NCBI GenBank assembly: GCA_023362775.1
Contig: JALMGJ010000006.1
Coordinates: 2,826,001-2,890,000 of the forward strand
DNA length: 64,000 nt
Reading direction: 5' to 3'
DNA from: Charina bottae
Taxonomy: Eukaryota; Chordata; Lepidosauria; Squamata; Charinaidae
Shown: in pieces, positions 55,253 to 64,000 of the stretch
How the letters are laid out: each line of letters opens with the position of its first letter
Position numbering within the stretch: the stretch's first letter is position 1
The notes under the pieces: generated by a model
The model's database searches: none
Told to the model about the DNA's origin: nothing
Seen by the model: the letters and a program-made list of their open reading frames with translations, nothing else
Position numbers and translations under genes: made by a program

Positions 55253-55292
55253 ACGTGCGCGCGCGCACACACACACACGCGCACACACACAC
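55253..55292 (+). repeat. (CG)(CA)n dinucleotide tract
   Basis: Alternating GCGCGC and ACACAC form about 40 bp of purine-pyrimidine alternation. A separate (TG)n lies at 55598-55615. Confidence 0.9.
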
Positions 55293-55544
55293 TAGCAATA
55301 ACCAAGCTTCACTTGTTATGTGAATGCACTGGTCAAGTTTGCAACTGACTTGTTGAATTGTGTTGCGTGAACCCAGCCGTTTCCTTCCTGCTGCCCACGG
55401 CAGTGCAACATCTCAGTCCCAACTGAGTTACTCTTGAAAAGTCGGCAGAACATTGAATTGGTGCCAAACGTGGGAGGTAACCAGCGCAATGTCGATGATG
55501 CCAGGAGCGAAAGATCTGCACTTCTTGGTCAAAGGAATCAGAAT

Positions 55545-55935
55545 AATTATTTATTTATTAAAGTGAGGAGGCCACCCAACTCCATAAAGACCCCGGGGTG
55601 TGTGTGTGTGTGTGTACACATTAAAAATAGGAAGAATAAAAACATGGAAGGAACAATGGACATCCAGAGAAAAGCATTCCAATTCACATCAGTTACCCTT
55701 TGCCCTAGCAAAAGGCCTGGAGGAACAAGCAGGTTCTGAAGACTTTTTAAGCATGGGCGGGATGGGGGCCATCGGGCAGGGGCTGAGACCGAAAAGGGCC
55801 CCCTTCCTGGGTCCCGACATGGCAGGGTTTCAGGGATGGGATCCAGAGCTTTGGCTGACCCAGCCTGCCCCGGGCAGCTTCTCCTGGCATGAGCCTCTCC
55901 GGCTAGTACGATCTGCAGAAGATCCTTCGATGATG
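55545..55935 (-). mobile_element. L2/CR1-type LINE remnant, antisense
   Basis: A tail (TTATTTATTAAAGTGAGGAG) is followed by AGCATGGGCGGGATGGGGGC and GAGACCGAAAAGGGCCCCCT, the antisense coding style of the LINE at 25500-25650. Frames are broken. Confidence 0.6.
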
Positions 55936-57055
55936 CTCTGGCCCTTTTGATGATCCCTGGATGGTGCTCTGGCTGTCCAAGGCAAAACTGTCCAGAATAT
56001 TTGCAAGCCAGCGCCTTCTTTTGCATCCCTCCGTTGGGTTCTCTCTGCAGCCCTGATGCAGCTCTTCTGCCAAGCTTTTCAGGGTTAATTAATTGTGCTA
56101 TTAATCGCAGGGGAAGCATTGTCACGTTTCATTTTATATGCTGCATTTTAACTATTATTTACTGTGTGGAGCACTTGCATGAGGAGAATGCAGGGCCTAC
56201 ACTGAATGAAGAGAAGTGGACTCACCCCTCCTGAGTACACGGGGGGGGGGCACGTAAAAAGGGGGCAGGTTACAGCCTAGACCCCTTGCAGATGCCCCTC
56301 TTCCCTCTGGAGAGATTTTCTCTTAGTCATTTGATAAATGGTTTGGGTGGGGCAATCCGAACCATGCATCACCTTGAAAGAACAGCAGCATCAGACATAA
56401 GCAAAGTGCAGACAACCCTTTTATTTTCTGAAATAAGCTTCTAGTCTGCAAGAGGAAAACCAGCAAGACAGATTAGCTTAACCATGGCTTCCTTAGGGTT
56501 TCTGGCTTCAAACAGTACTCTGAACTTTAAACTAACCTTGTTATATGTCTGACTAACATGCAGCTAATTTGTAGTTCAAAGACGGCCAGAGGGGTCCTAA
56601 AGGTTTAGGAACAGACAAAGTTGTGCCTGGTCAGTCTCTAGTTTCTCCCCTTAATTTCTTCCACCCCATTAGCCCAACTTATTGCCAACTTCCATACCCC
56701 GCTTTTTCAAACTACCAGCCCTGATTCCATTGAACCCTATTCCTCAGAATCCCAAGGAAGGCGACTTTGATGTTGATTTAAAAACAAAACAAAACAAGTT
56801 TCTAGTCCTCATGGAGCAGGGGGGAAGCTGCCATTTTGGCACAGGGAAGCATCTTCTTCTTCTGAAGCCAAGCTCACAGTGCTGGAAGCGGCGGCAGCAG
56901 CAACCCCGTGACTCTGAGCAGGCAGAGAAATGGGTGCTTTCACATCTGGCTGCACCTGCTCCAGCCACTGACCCGGGAGATGCTGGCGGGCTACTCCGTC
57001 GTCCTTGAAGCTTGTATGTCGGTCCCCCGGTGGCCCAGAGATACCGCGGGCTAGG
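55936..57055 (+). other. Intergenic upstream of miR-182 on this strand, nothing recognised
   Basis: No repeat was recognised between 56000 and 57055 apart from a poly-G run at about 56239-56248. The last 200 bp are GC-rich and may be part of the conserved microRNA neighbourhood. Confidence 0.5.
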
Positions 57056-57145
57056 CTTGACCCCCAGGCGGTAGTTGGCAAGTCTAGAACCACCGGATCC
57101 AGATATCTCACCAGTGTGAGTTCTACCATTGCCAAAGACCTCAAG
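57056..57145 (-). ncRNA. MIR182: pre-miR-182 hairpin
   Basis: On the - strand the 5p arm (57113-57136) begins TTTGGCAATGGTAGAACTC and the 3p arm (57072-57092) reads TGGTTCTAGACTTGCCAAC plus two bases. The 20-nt loop and outer pairing CTTGA/TCAAG complete a 90-nt hairpin. miR-182 is a sensory-organ microRNA of the miR-183/96/182 cluster, expressed in photoreceptors and hair cells. The cluster is known to lie downstream of NRF1 on the opposite strand in vertebrates, exactly as here. miR-96 and miR-183, which are upstream in the transcript and so to the right here, were not seen up to 64000. Confidence 0.97.
57113..57136 (-). ncRNA. MIR182: mature miR-182-5p
   Basis: This 24-nt segment has seed UUGGCAA at positions 2-8. 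It is identical to the mammalian miR-182-5p as I remember it. Confidence 0.96.
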
Positions 57146-58262
57146 AGGGAGACCCCCGTGGACCCTCGGCGGAAGGTCTGCCCCAGACAATTCTCCTGCC
57201 GAGGAGGAGGAGGGAGGAGCTCCGCACGGCCTCCGCTGGCTCCTTCACGCTGAGCATCCCTCTTCGCTGGATGGGCTCTCGTTGCAGGAGAGGAACAGCC
57301 GGCCTGTGGAATAAAATGCCTTGTCTGAAATGGAGAGAACATGCGCGTGACGGGATTGTACGGGGTGGAGGAGACAGGGGCCTTGCACGCGTGCACGCAC
57401 ACGCACTTCCCTGCTTCTCCAAAGCAGACCGCTTCCCTCAATCCTCAAAATGGGTTGAGGCCCAGCGCTCTTGCCATTTAGCCTTGGGGAGACGGGCGCG
57501 TTTGGCCCCAGGGCCTCTGGCATCTGACCTCTAGCCAAAACGCACCGTAGGCTTGATGACCCCCCAGATGTGTGGAGACATGGCTGGCAGCTGGCTGGGG
57601 GACCGCCCCCTGGCCTGGGTTCATATTTAACCCCCGACTTCTAAACCCACATTGAGAAAACCTAGTTGGGTTCCCATTGCAGTCAATGCCTGAAGATGCA
57701 TCTGTGACGTTACCAGTCATCAAGCTGGACCTGAAGGGTGAAAAGGAAACCATCTCTAACTCAAAATAGTGAAAGCCCAAGCAATGCGATGGTCCCATTT
57801 CACACCGTGCTCCCGGCAGGATCTCTGATGCCGCTTTTCCATCCGTATCCGGGCCGAAGCGCTCTCTGAAAGCTTCTTCTCAAGGGGACGCCTCCGGATC
57901 CCCAGCGCCCCGGCTGCGTCAGAAGGGACCGCAGCCTCACGCTTCTGCACGTTGCCTGGGTTGCCGCAGGGGAACGCGGAGCAGCGCTAATTCCGCTCCA
58001 GCGAAAGGAAAACAAGTGGCTAATTAAGGTGTTTTCAGATTGCACGGCTGGAAAATGTTTTAAAAAGGGGGCCTGTTTCATCAGCTTCTCTCAGGCAAAG
58101 CTGCCATCTCCTTCCTTCTCTCTCAAAACAGACAGAGGTTTCAGCTTTCTCTCGCCCCTTCCCCTCTCGCTCAGGATGCATCCTTCTCCTGGATCCTTCC
58201 GATCATCCCACCTGCAAACTCACGTTCCTTTTCCTCCTGTTGCATTTTCTTAGGTTATGTTG
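57146..58262 (+). other. CpG-rich intergenic sequence, nothing recognised
   Basis: CpG-rich blocks lie at 57150-57420 and 57790-57990. No exon was recognised. They could include control sequence for the microRNA transcript, which runs leftwards, but there is no direct evidence. Confidence 0.4.
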
Positions 58263-58270
58263 CATTACAT

Positions 58271-58380
58271 CAGTGTTTCTCAACCTCGGCAACTTTAAGA
58301 TGAGTGGACTTCAACTCCCAGAATTCCCCAGCCAGCATAAAGTCCACCCATCGTAAAGTTGCCGAGGCTGAGAAACACTG
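58271..58380. mobile_element. hAT-A MITE, perfect 8-bp TSD
   Basis: CATTACAT is duplicated at 58263-58270 and 58381-58388. The arms are shortened in the middle. The right duplication abuts the next element. Confidence 0.93.
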
Positions 58381-58390
58381 CATTACATTA

Positions 58391-58726
58391 GGTAGTCCTC
58401 GACTTACAACCCTTCGTTTAGTGACCGTTCGAAGTTATAACCGGTCCTCGCACTTATGACTGTCACAGTGTCCCTGCAGCCACATGATCAAAATTCAGGT
58501 GCTTGGCAACTGGCATGTATTTACAGCATCCCATGGTCACGTGATCACCATTTGCAACTTTCCCAGGGGAACTGCAAAATCAATGGGGAACTCCGTGATT
58601 CACTTAATGACCACTGCAAAAAAGTCATAAAATCAGGTGCAGTCACGTGATGTCTCGCTTAACAACCACACTGCTTAACAACAAATTTTCCGGGCTCTAT
58701 TATGGTTGTAAGTCGAGGACTACCTG
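58391..58726. mobile_element. Tigger-like MITE, left end clipped
   Basis: It starts GGTAGTCCTCGACTTACAAC (the CA is missing) and ends AAGTCGAGGACTACCTG before TA. Confidence 0.85.
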
Positions 58727-59645
58727 TATGCATAAATATAAAAGCAGGGCTGATTTTGCTTTGATCCAGAAAAATGTGGAGATTATGCCTACATTTCACA
58801 ATGCAGAATCAACCCAGCAAAATTAAAGCATCCTGCTCAATGTTGGGCCTCTTCAAATCTTAGGTGCACTCATTTTCAGAGGTATTATAAGTGAAAGTAG
58901 GGGAAAAAGAGGATGAATGTTGAGATTCTCTCAAAAGATGCAAACTGCATCTCCTTCTGCTTTAATCACCCGACACCATCAGAAAGCTCCAGGTGCATCT
59001 GGATCCATCAGCGTCCCCATTAAGTCATCTCAGGTTTGCGGTTTGTTGGAAAACAGGATGAGGCCTGGAGCAGCAGAGCTGTCACAGAAAACCTGACAAA
59101 AGATCTGCCAGGGAGAAGGTTGACTCTTTTGCATCGAAATTGCAAGCAACGTAATTGGAGGAAAGGGCACAAAGGAGGATCAAAGAAATAAAATAAATTT
59201 CTTTCTGAGTTTCCCAAAAATCCTGATCGAAATAGAAGGTTGCATTTCCAGGACGCACAGTGGTCAGCACAGCCTTATCCCAGGCGAGTTCCTAACGACA
59301 CTGAGACCATGCAGGTCATTATGAGATGGGCGGTGTATAAATTTACTAATAAAACAAACCAGTTCATTCAGATGGTGGCTGTGTTCACACAACCACCTGG
59401 TTACTGAATTAACCCATTTGCTAGGTCATCCCAACTCACTGATCCACAGATTGACCAAACTGGCTAAGCTTCAATAAAGCAAACCAAGACTGAAACTAAC
59501 ATTTGCAAAACTGGATAACAGAAAAAGGGGAACTTTTTTATTTTTTGTAACCACCGAGTAAGAGTTAATTTCATAATTGTATTTATATTTGCTGCAAAAG
59601 AAATCAGAATTCTTCCTATTTCTTTTAATTCTCTCTTTCTGCACT
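58727..59645 (+). other. Intergenic, nothing recognised
   Basis: No repeat or gene was identified apart from a short LINE-tail-like end at about 59320-59355. Confidence 0.5.
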
Positions 59646-59649
59646 TTTT

Positions 59650-59870
<221 letters not shown>

Positions 59871-59953
59871 TACCCTTCATTAGTTTGTGTTAGTTTTTAT
59901 GCTCTTTGCAAAACTTTTAATAACATTTATAAAAATAAAACAACATGGCTAAC

Positions 59954-60234
59954 TGTGATGGAATGTGTTTCTGAAGGAGGGGGTGATGTGGTGCATTCTG
60001 GCATGGATACCGTTTCCCAGGGAGAGAGAGCATTCCAGATTGATAAAAGGCTTCGAAGCCCGGACTCTGTTGCTGGGAAGTTCAAGGCAACCCCTCCCTA
60101 GAGCCTTCGGAGCTATTTCCCTTCAGTTGGTTAGGCGGCTTTAGTCTGGCAAGATTCTGTTCATAGGATAAGAGCAATAAAGGAACTAGAGCTGGAAACC
60201 CTTCTCAGCGTGGTTCTTGTCCTCGATTCTGACA
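59954..60234 (+). mobile_element. Solo LTR, 281 bp, 5-bp TSD
   Basis: It starts TGTGATGGAATGTG and ends GATTCTGACA, so TG...CA with TGT/ACA ends. The flanks CTAAC at 59949-59953 and 60235-60239 are identical. An AATAAA-like signal (AGCAATAAAGG) lies about 55 bases before the end. No internal retroelement region is present, so it is a recombination product. Class (Gypsy-like or retroviral) cannot be told from an LTR alone. Confidence 0.85.
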
Positions 60235-60239
60235 CTAAC

Positions 60240-60626
60240 ACTTGCACACTGTGAAAATGCAGCTGCTAGATTTGTATCCGGCCTGGTTAAGTGTGTTGTA
60301 TGAACACAGCCAGTATTAAATTATCCCATTTTCTCCTCTCCAGACCAACCTTGGTATCAAATCATACTTTCTCCCCAAGGGAAATGGGGGAAATAGATAG
60401 TATGTCCTAGTCCACCCTGGCTGGTTTTGAAAAGATAAACAGGTTCAGGACCAGTTCCAACTTGGATGGAAAACCCCAAACAAATCCAGGGCTGAAGGCT
60501 AGACTGGGAAGTAAGGATTACCTTTGCTCTTTCTCCCTCTCTTTCAGATGAAAACTTTAGCAAACTCCACAAACAGGTCCATGAAATTATAGGAGTCACT
60601 CATCCCCAAGGATGTTCTACATGTTA
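60240..60626 (+). other. Intergenic, nothing recognised
   Basis: There is no assigned feature in this stretch. Confidence 0.5.
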
Positions 60627-60634
60627 CACTAAAT

Positions 60635-60731
60635 CAGTGTTTCTCAATCCTGGCAACTTTAAGATGTGTGGACTTCAACTCCCAGAATTCCCCAGCCAAC
60701 ATCTTAAAGTTGCCAAGGTTGAGAAACACTG
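60635..60731. mobile_element. hAT-A MITE, 7/8 TSD
   Basis: The flanks are CACTAAAT and CACTAGAT. It is a shortened palindrome starting CAGTGTTTCTCAATCC. Confidence 0.88.
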
Positions 60732-60999
60732 CACTAGATGGAATGCTGGCCGGCCAAGAGGCTTCATGGGAGCAGCAAACCAGCACTGGTTGAACCCCTG
60801 CAGACTAATGCAATGCCACCCAGCTAGAGAGGGGGGCCTGGGAAGCCCTGAAGAGGGGAGCCTTGCAGAACAACTAGCAAAGATTTCTTAAACGCTTTTG
60901 AGCATCCACTACTGCACACTTTCTTTCCCATGACACAGAACAGGTGCTTTTAAAAAAAAAGTCTTTATGACACTAGAAATACAGAAAGCAAAGAATTGC

Positions 61000-61170
61000 T
61001 CGTAGTCCCGGGTTCGAGTCCTCCCTCAGCCGTGGCAGTTCACTAGGTGACCTTGAGCCGACCTCTCTTAGCCCAGCCTACCCTGCAGGGTCGTTGTGGA
61101 GATCAACTTGGAGGAGGGAACATTTAATACAGCGTTCTCTGCTCTTCCGGAGGGATAGGGAGGTAAAAAT
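61000..61170 (+). repeat. tRNA-derived SINE remnant
   Basis: The B-box-like GGGTTCGAGTCCTCC is followed by AGGTGACCTTGAGCCGACC and CCTGCAGGGTCGTTGTGGAG. The 5' end is missing. Confidence 0.7.
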
Positions 61171-62284
61171 TGAATGGAAAAAAATAACAAAGGGGGAAGC
61201 AGAATCATGCTGGCACTGATGGTTTTCTAAAAATGGCAATTTAAGTGTTCAGCTCCTTGCACTTTGCCACATAGCTCCGATCTTCTGCAAGCCAAGCATT
61301 ACCGTGTTTTGATATTTGACAGTAAGGCATGCCAATAATGGATTTGCTGGATGCATTTAGAGTCCAATAAATAAATAAACATACTCTCTCCTCTCACTGT
61401 GAGAATTAAAGGAAGCCACGTAGCTTCAGGATGCAAAGGAATAGTGCAGATATCCGAATTGTTCTGATATAGCACAAGTCCTTTTGTGCAAAATCTTTCC
61501 TTTATTCTTCCAGTATAGCCTTTTGTTTAATTAAAGCCACCACAGCAGCAGGGAGAGAAAAGATTTTTAACGGCATCAAAAATACCATTTCTAGAAAATG
61601 AAAAATGGTAAAACATGTTTAACTGAAATATGCACAGGATTTTTACATCTTCTGTAAAGCAACAGCATCACTTTTTAATTAAATGGACCAAATTAGGCAC
61701 TCTGTTGCAAATTCTTGCAGAATTTCACTACTCTTAGTTTATTTATTTGCAGCCCATCAGCTGAATAAAAAAAGATCCAGTAGTTATTACTTTTACAATC
61801 TCTCTTTTGACCTGCATATAAGATGTGAGTTTGTTCGATTGATTTACTATATTTGTCAACTGCCCCATCTGACAACTTTTCACACAACACCGAGTTTGGT
61901 TGAAGACCAATCGGCAACACAAGCTAAGATTGAACACTTTTAATCTCAGATGGATTGTTTTAGTTTGTATGCCCTGGTTAGTTTGCTCTATTACACCAAG
62001 TCAGAAAAATAGGTTAATTCAGTACATTGGTTAATTCGTTCAATTCAGCTGATGAGCTTTGAACAATTCATTGACATTCAATTCATAAACATTTTGTTAT
62101 AAGAGTACAAACACTCTGTCTGTGATTTTAGAGGAAGCTACTCACTTGTAAAATAAACATAAATGCATGCCTTCTTAACGTGCTTACACAAAATCATCAA
62201 ATCTGTTTCCGGCATTAAATGCTAATGTTAAAAAACGACGGTTGCATTTTTAAAAAATCCCAATCCAGCAGGATCATTTGAAAC
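61171..62284 (+). other. AT-rich intergenic sequence, nothing recognised
   Basis: This is the largest repeat-free stretch right of the microRNA. Neither miR-96 nor miR-183 could be seen in it on either strand. Its identity is unknown. Confidence 0.5.
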
Positions 62285-62757
62285 CAGTATAGTTAAAGCT
62301 ATGGTTTTTCCAGTAGTAATATATGGCTGTGAGAGTTGGACCATAAGGAAGGCTGAGCGCCGAAGAATTGATGCTTTCGAACTATGGTGCTGGAGAAGAC
62401 TCTTGAGAGTCCCTTGGACTGCAAGGAGGTCAAACCAGTCAATCCTAAAGGAAATCAACCCTGACTGCTCATTGGAAGGACAGATGCTGAAGCTGAAGCT
62501 CCAATACTTTGGCCACCTAATGCGAAGAGAGGACTCACTGGAAAAGACCCTGATGCTGGGAAAGACTGAAGGCAAAAGGAGAAGGGGACGGCAGAGGATG
62601 AGATGGTTGGATAGCATCACCGATGTAATGAACATGAATTTGAGTAAACTCCGAGAGACAGTGGAGGACAGGAGGGCCTGGCGTGCTATGGTCCATGAGG
62701 TCACAAAGAGTCGGACACGACTAAACGACTGAACAACAACAACAACAAAAATAAATA
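62285..62757 (+). mobile_element. BovB/RTE LINE 3' end with intact C-terminal frame
   Basis: The frame 62301-62732 reads MVFPVVIYGCESWTIRKAER ... WRRLLRVPWTARRSNQSILK ... QYFGHLMRREDSLEKTLMLG ... KRRRGRQRMRWLDSITD and ends TKSRTRLND. This is the unmistakable BovB polyprotein C-terminus. The 3' end is GGACACGACTAAACGACTG followed by AACAACAACAAC. It is 5' truncated, lacking the RT catalytic and endonuclease domains. The absence of stops suggests a young insertion. Confidence 0.93.
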
Positions 62758-63011
62758 TTTCGATCACGTCATCCAAGGAATTGATTGACCAAGCACTGCT
62801 GCGGTAGTCGTTCCTTATCCCAAAGTCGCTGCAGAAAGTGGAAGGTCTGTGGGATCCTAAAGCCCTCGATGGCTTTTTGGACTCATTCCTGTGCGCCGCC
62901 CTTATCACAGAATTAAAGCCCTAAACTTTAGGGTTGTGAAATGCTTTTTAAAAAGTTCTGTGTGGCTGTTATTTGGTGTCCCCCACTTCCAAGCACCTCC
63001 TAAGAGTCAAG
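62758..63011 (+). other. Intergenic, nothing recognised
   Basis: There is no assigned feature in this stretch. Confidence 0.5.
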
Positions 63012-63025
63012 TCCAAAGCATTGTA

Positions 63026-63366
63026 AAAGGTAAAGGTAAAGGTTCCCCCCGCACATTTGTGCAGTCGTGTCCGACTCTAGGGGCCGGTGCTCATCTCCGT
63101 TTGTTAGCCAAAGAGCCAGCGTTGTCCGAAGACGCTTCCGCGGTCATGTGGCCACATGACACGCGCAGAACGCTGTTACCTTCCCACCGAAGTGGTACCT
63201 ACTCATCTACTTGCATTTGCATGCTTTCAAATTGCTAGGTTGGCAAGAGCTGGGGCGAGTGCGGGAGCTCACTCCGTTACGCGGCGCTCGGGTCTCGAAC
63301 CTCCAAACTTGCAACCTTCCGATCAACAAGCCTGGCGTCTTAACTGCTGAGTCATCGCGCCCCTTT
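63026..63366 (-). mobile_element. tRNA-derived SINE, 14-bp TSD
   Basis: The flanks TCCAAAGCATTGTA (63012-63025) and TCCAAACCATTGTA (63367-63380) differ at one base. On the - strand it starts GGCGCGATGACTCAGCAGTT (A-box region), with B box GGTTCGAGACCCGAGCG, and ends TTTACCTTTACC. It is full length, unlike the copy at 46207. Confidence 0.93.
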
Positions 63367-63579
63367 TCCAAACCATTGTACAACCTGCCAAACAGCTAAG
63401 CAAGGACATTGTTATTTATTAAATTCTGCCGAGTTAACCCTGGAAGCCATTTCCGCCTTATAGAAAGCTCAAAAGATGCTGTTTGAAAGCCAAGTGGAAA
63501 AGTTGGAGGCAGACAAAAAACTGGCTGGAGGCGTTCTCTTACTACTGGATAGCAAAAACAATCTCCCCAAACACTATGG

Positions 63580-63706
63580 CAGTGTTTCTCAACCTTAGCC
63601 ATTTTAAGAGGTGTGGACTTCAACTCCCAGAATTCCCTATGCTGGCTGTGGAATTTTGGGAGTTGAAGTCCACACATCTTAAAATGGCCAAAGTTAAGAA
63701 ACACTG
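63580..63706. mobile_element. hAT-A MITE palindrome, 6/8 TSD
   Basis: The arms start CAGTGTTTCTCAACCTTAGC. The flanks are CACTATGG and CTCTATGA. Confidence 0.9.
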
Positions 63707-63714
63707 CTCTATGA

Positions 63715-63960
63715 GAAGCACTCAAAAGTCAGCCAATGCAGAGCTCAAATGTTGGCCTTTCTTCTCCAACAGCCACTCTAGTGCAATTCTCATCTTAAGT
63801 AGCATCCTTTCTCTGCTGGCCCACGAAGGTACACTGCTCTTGATTATGCAGGTTCTATTTGGCCCATCTTTGCCAACAGGGCACTCTACAATGTGTCGGG
63901 ACAGCAACATATATGGGGCTTCCATGCTGGGGATGGTGGATTTGATTTCTCCAACATCTA
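63715..63960 (+). other. Unassigned sequence
   Basis: An antisense frame of 85 codons exists here (63722-63979) but ends in MITE sequence and shows no family I recognise. I do not call it a gene. Confidence 0.35.
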
Positions 63961-64000
63961 CAGCTGTTTTCTCAACCATGGCAACTTTAAGATGTGTGGA
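63961..64000. mobile_element. hAT-A MITE cut by window end
   Basis: It begins CAGCTGTTTTCTCAACC and continues GCAACTTTAAGATGTGTGGA to the last base. Confidence 0.75.

Noticed and set aside
56744..57441. Antisense frames of 148 and 210 codons around miR-182
   Set aside because: They run through the microRNA hairpin on the same strand and show no protein family. The hairpin is the conserved feature.
63722..63979. 85-codon antisense frame at the window end
   Set aside because: No recognised domain, it begins inside a hAT-A MITE, and no splice or start context supports it. A database search would settle it.

Overview
The window is animal nuclear DNA, almost certainly from a squamate reptile (lizard or snake). 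That assignment is inferred from the repeat mix: BovB/RTE LINEs, L1 and L2/CR1-type LINEs, a Penelope-like retroelement, tRNA-derived SINEs, palindromic hAT and Tigger-like MITEs, and long microsatellites. There are no bacterial-style genes, operons or CRISPR arrays. No alignment was run; family names rest on recognised motifs.

The one protein-coding gene is NRF1 (nuclear respiratory factor 1), on the + strand. Seven coding exons are visible: 465-605, 12418-12576, 14676-14870, 17307-17408, 20645-20802, 28969-29093 and 43887-44050. Their phases are compatible and all introns are GT/AG. They encode about 347 residues (the distal part of the DNA-binding domain, the glutamine/alanine/threonine-rich activation region and the natural C-terminus VVTLEQ) and are followed by a 3' UTR of about 1.9 kb with two AATAAA signals. 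The promoter and N-terminal exons lie left of the window.

About 11 kb beyond the NRF1 poly(A) site, on the opposite strand, is the miR-182 hairpin (57056-57145) with recognisable 5p and 3p arms. This matches the NRF1 / miR-182-96-183 order I know from other vertebrates. miR-96 and miR-183 were not found and probably lie to the right.

The introns and the intergenic part are packed with transposons, many with readable target-site duplications: 8-bp for hAT MITEs, TA for Tigger-like MITEs, 8-13 bp for Penelope insertions, 11-14 bp for SINEs and 5 bp for a solo LTR. The Penelope-like elements carry hammerhead-ribozyme cores in inverted pairs. Structural oddities include a ~390-bp inverted repeat with a ~1.4-kb spacer in the sixth visible intron's left neighbour (26252-28475), a 174-bp copy of NRF1 3' UTR sequence 3.6 kb downstream at a template-switch-like junction, a 56-61-bp minisatellite grown inside a hAT MITE, and a ~570-bp polypurine tract. 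I found no new multi-gene system. The most unusual material is the ribozyme-bearing Penelope palindromes and the UTR rearrangement.
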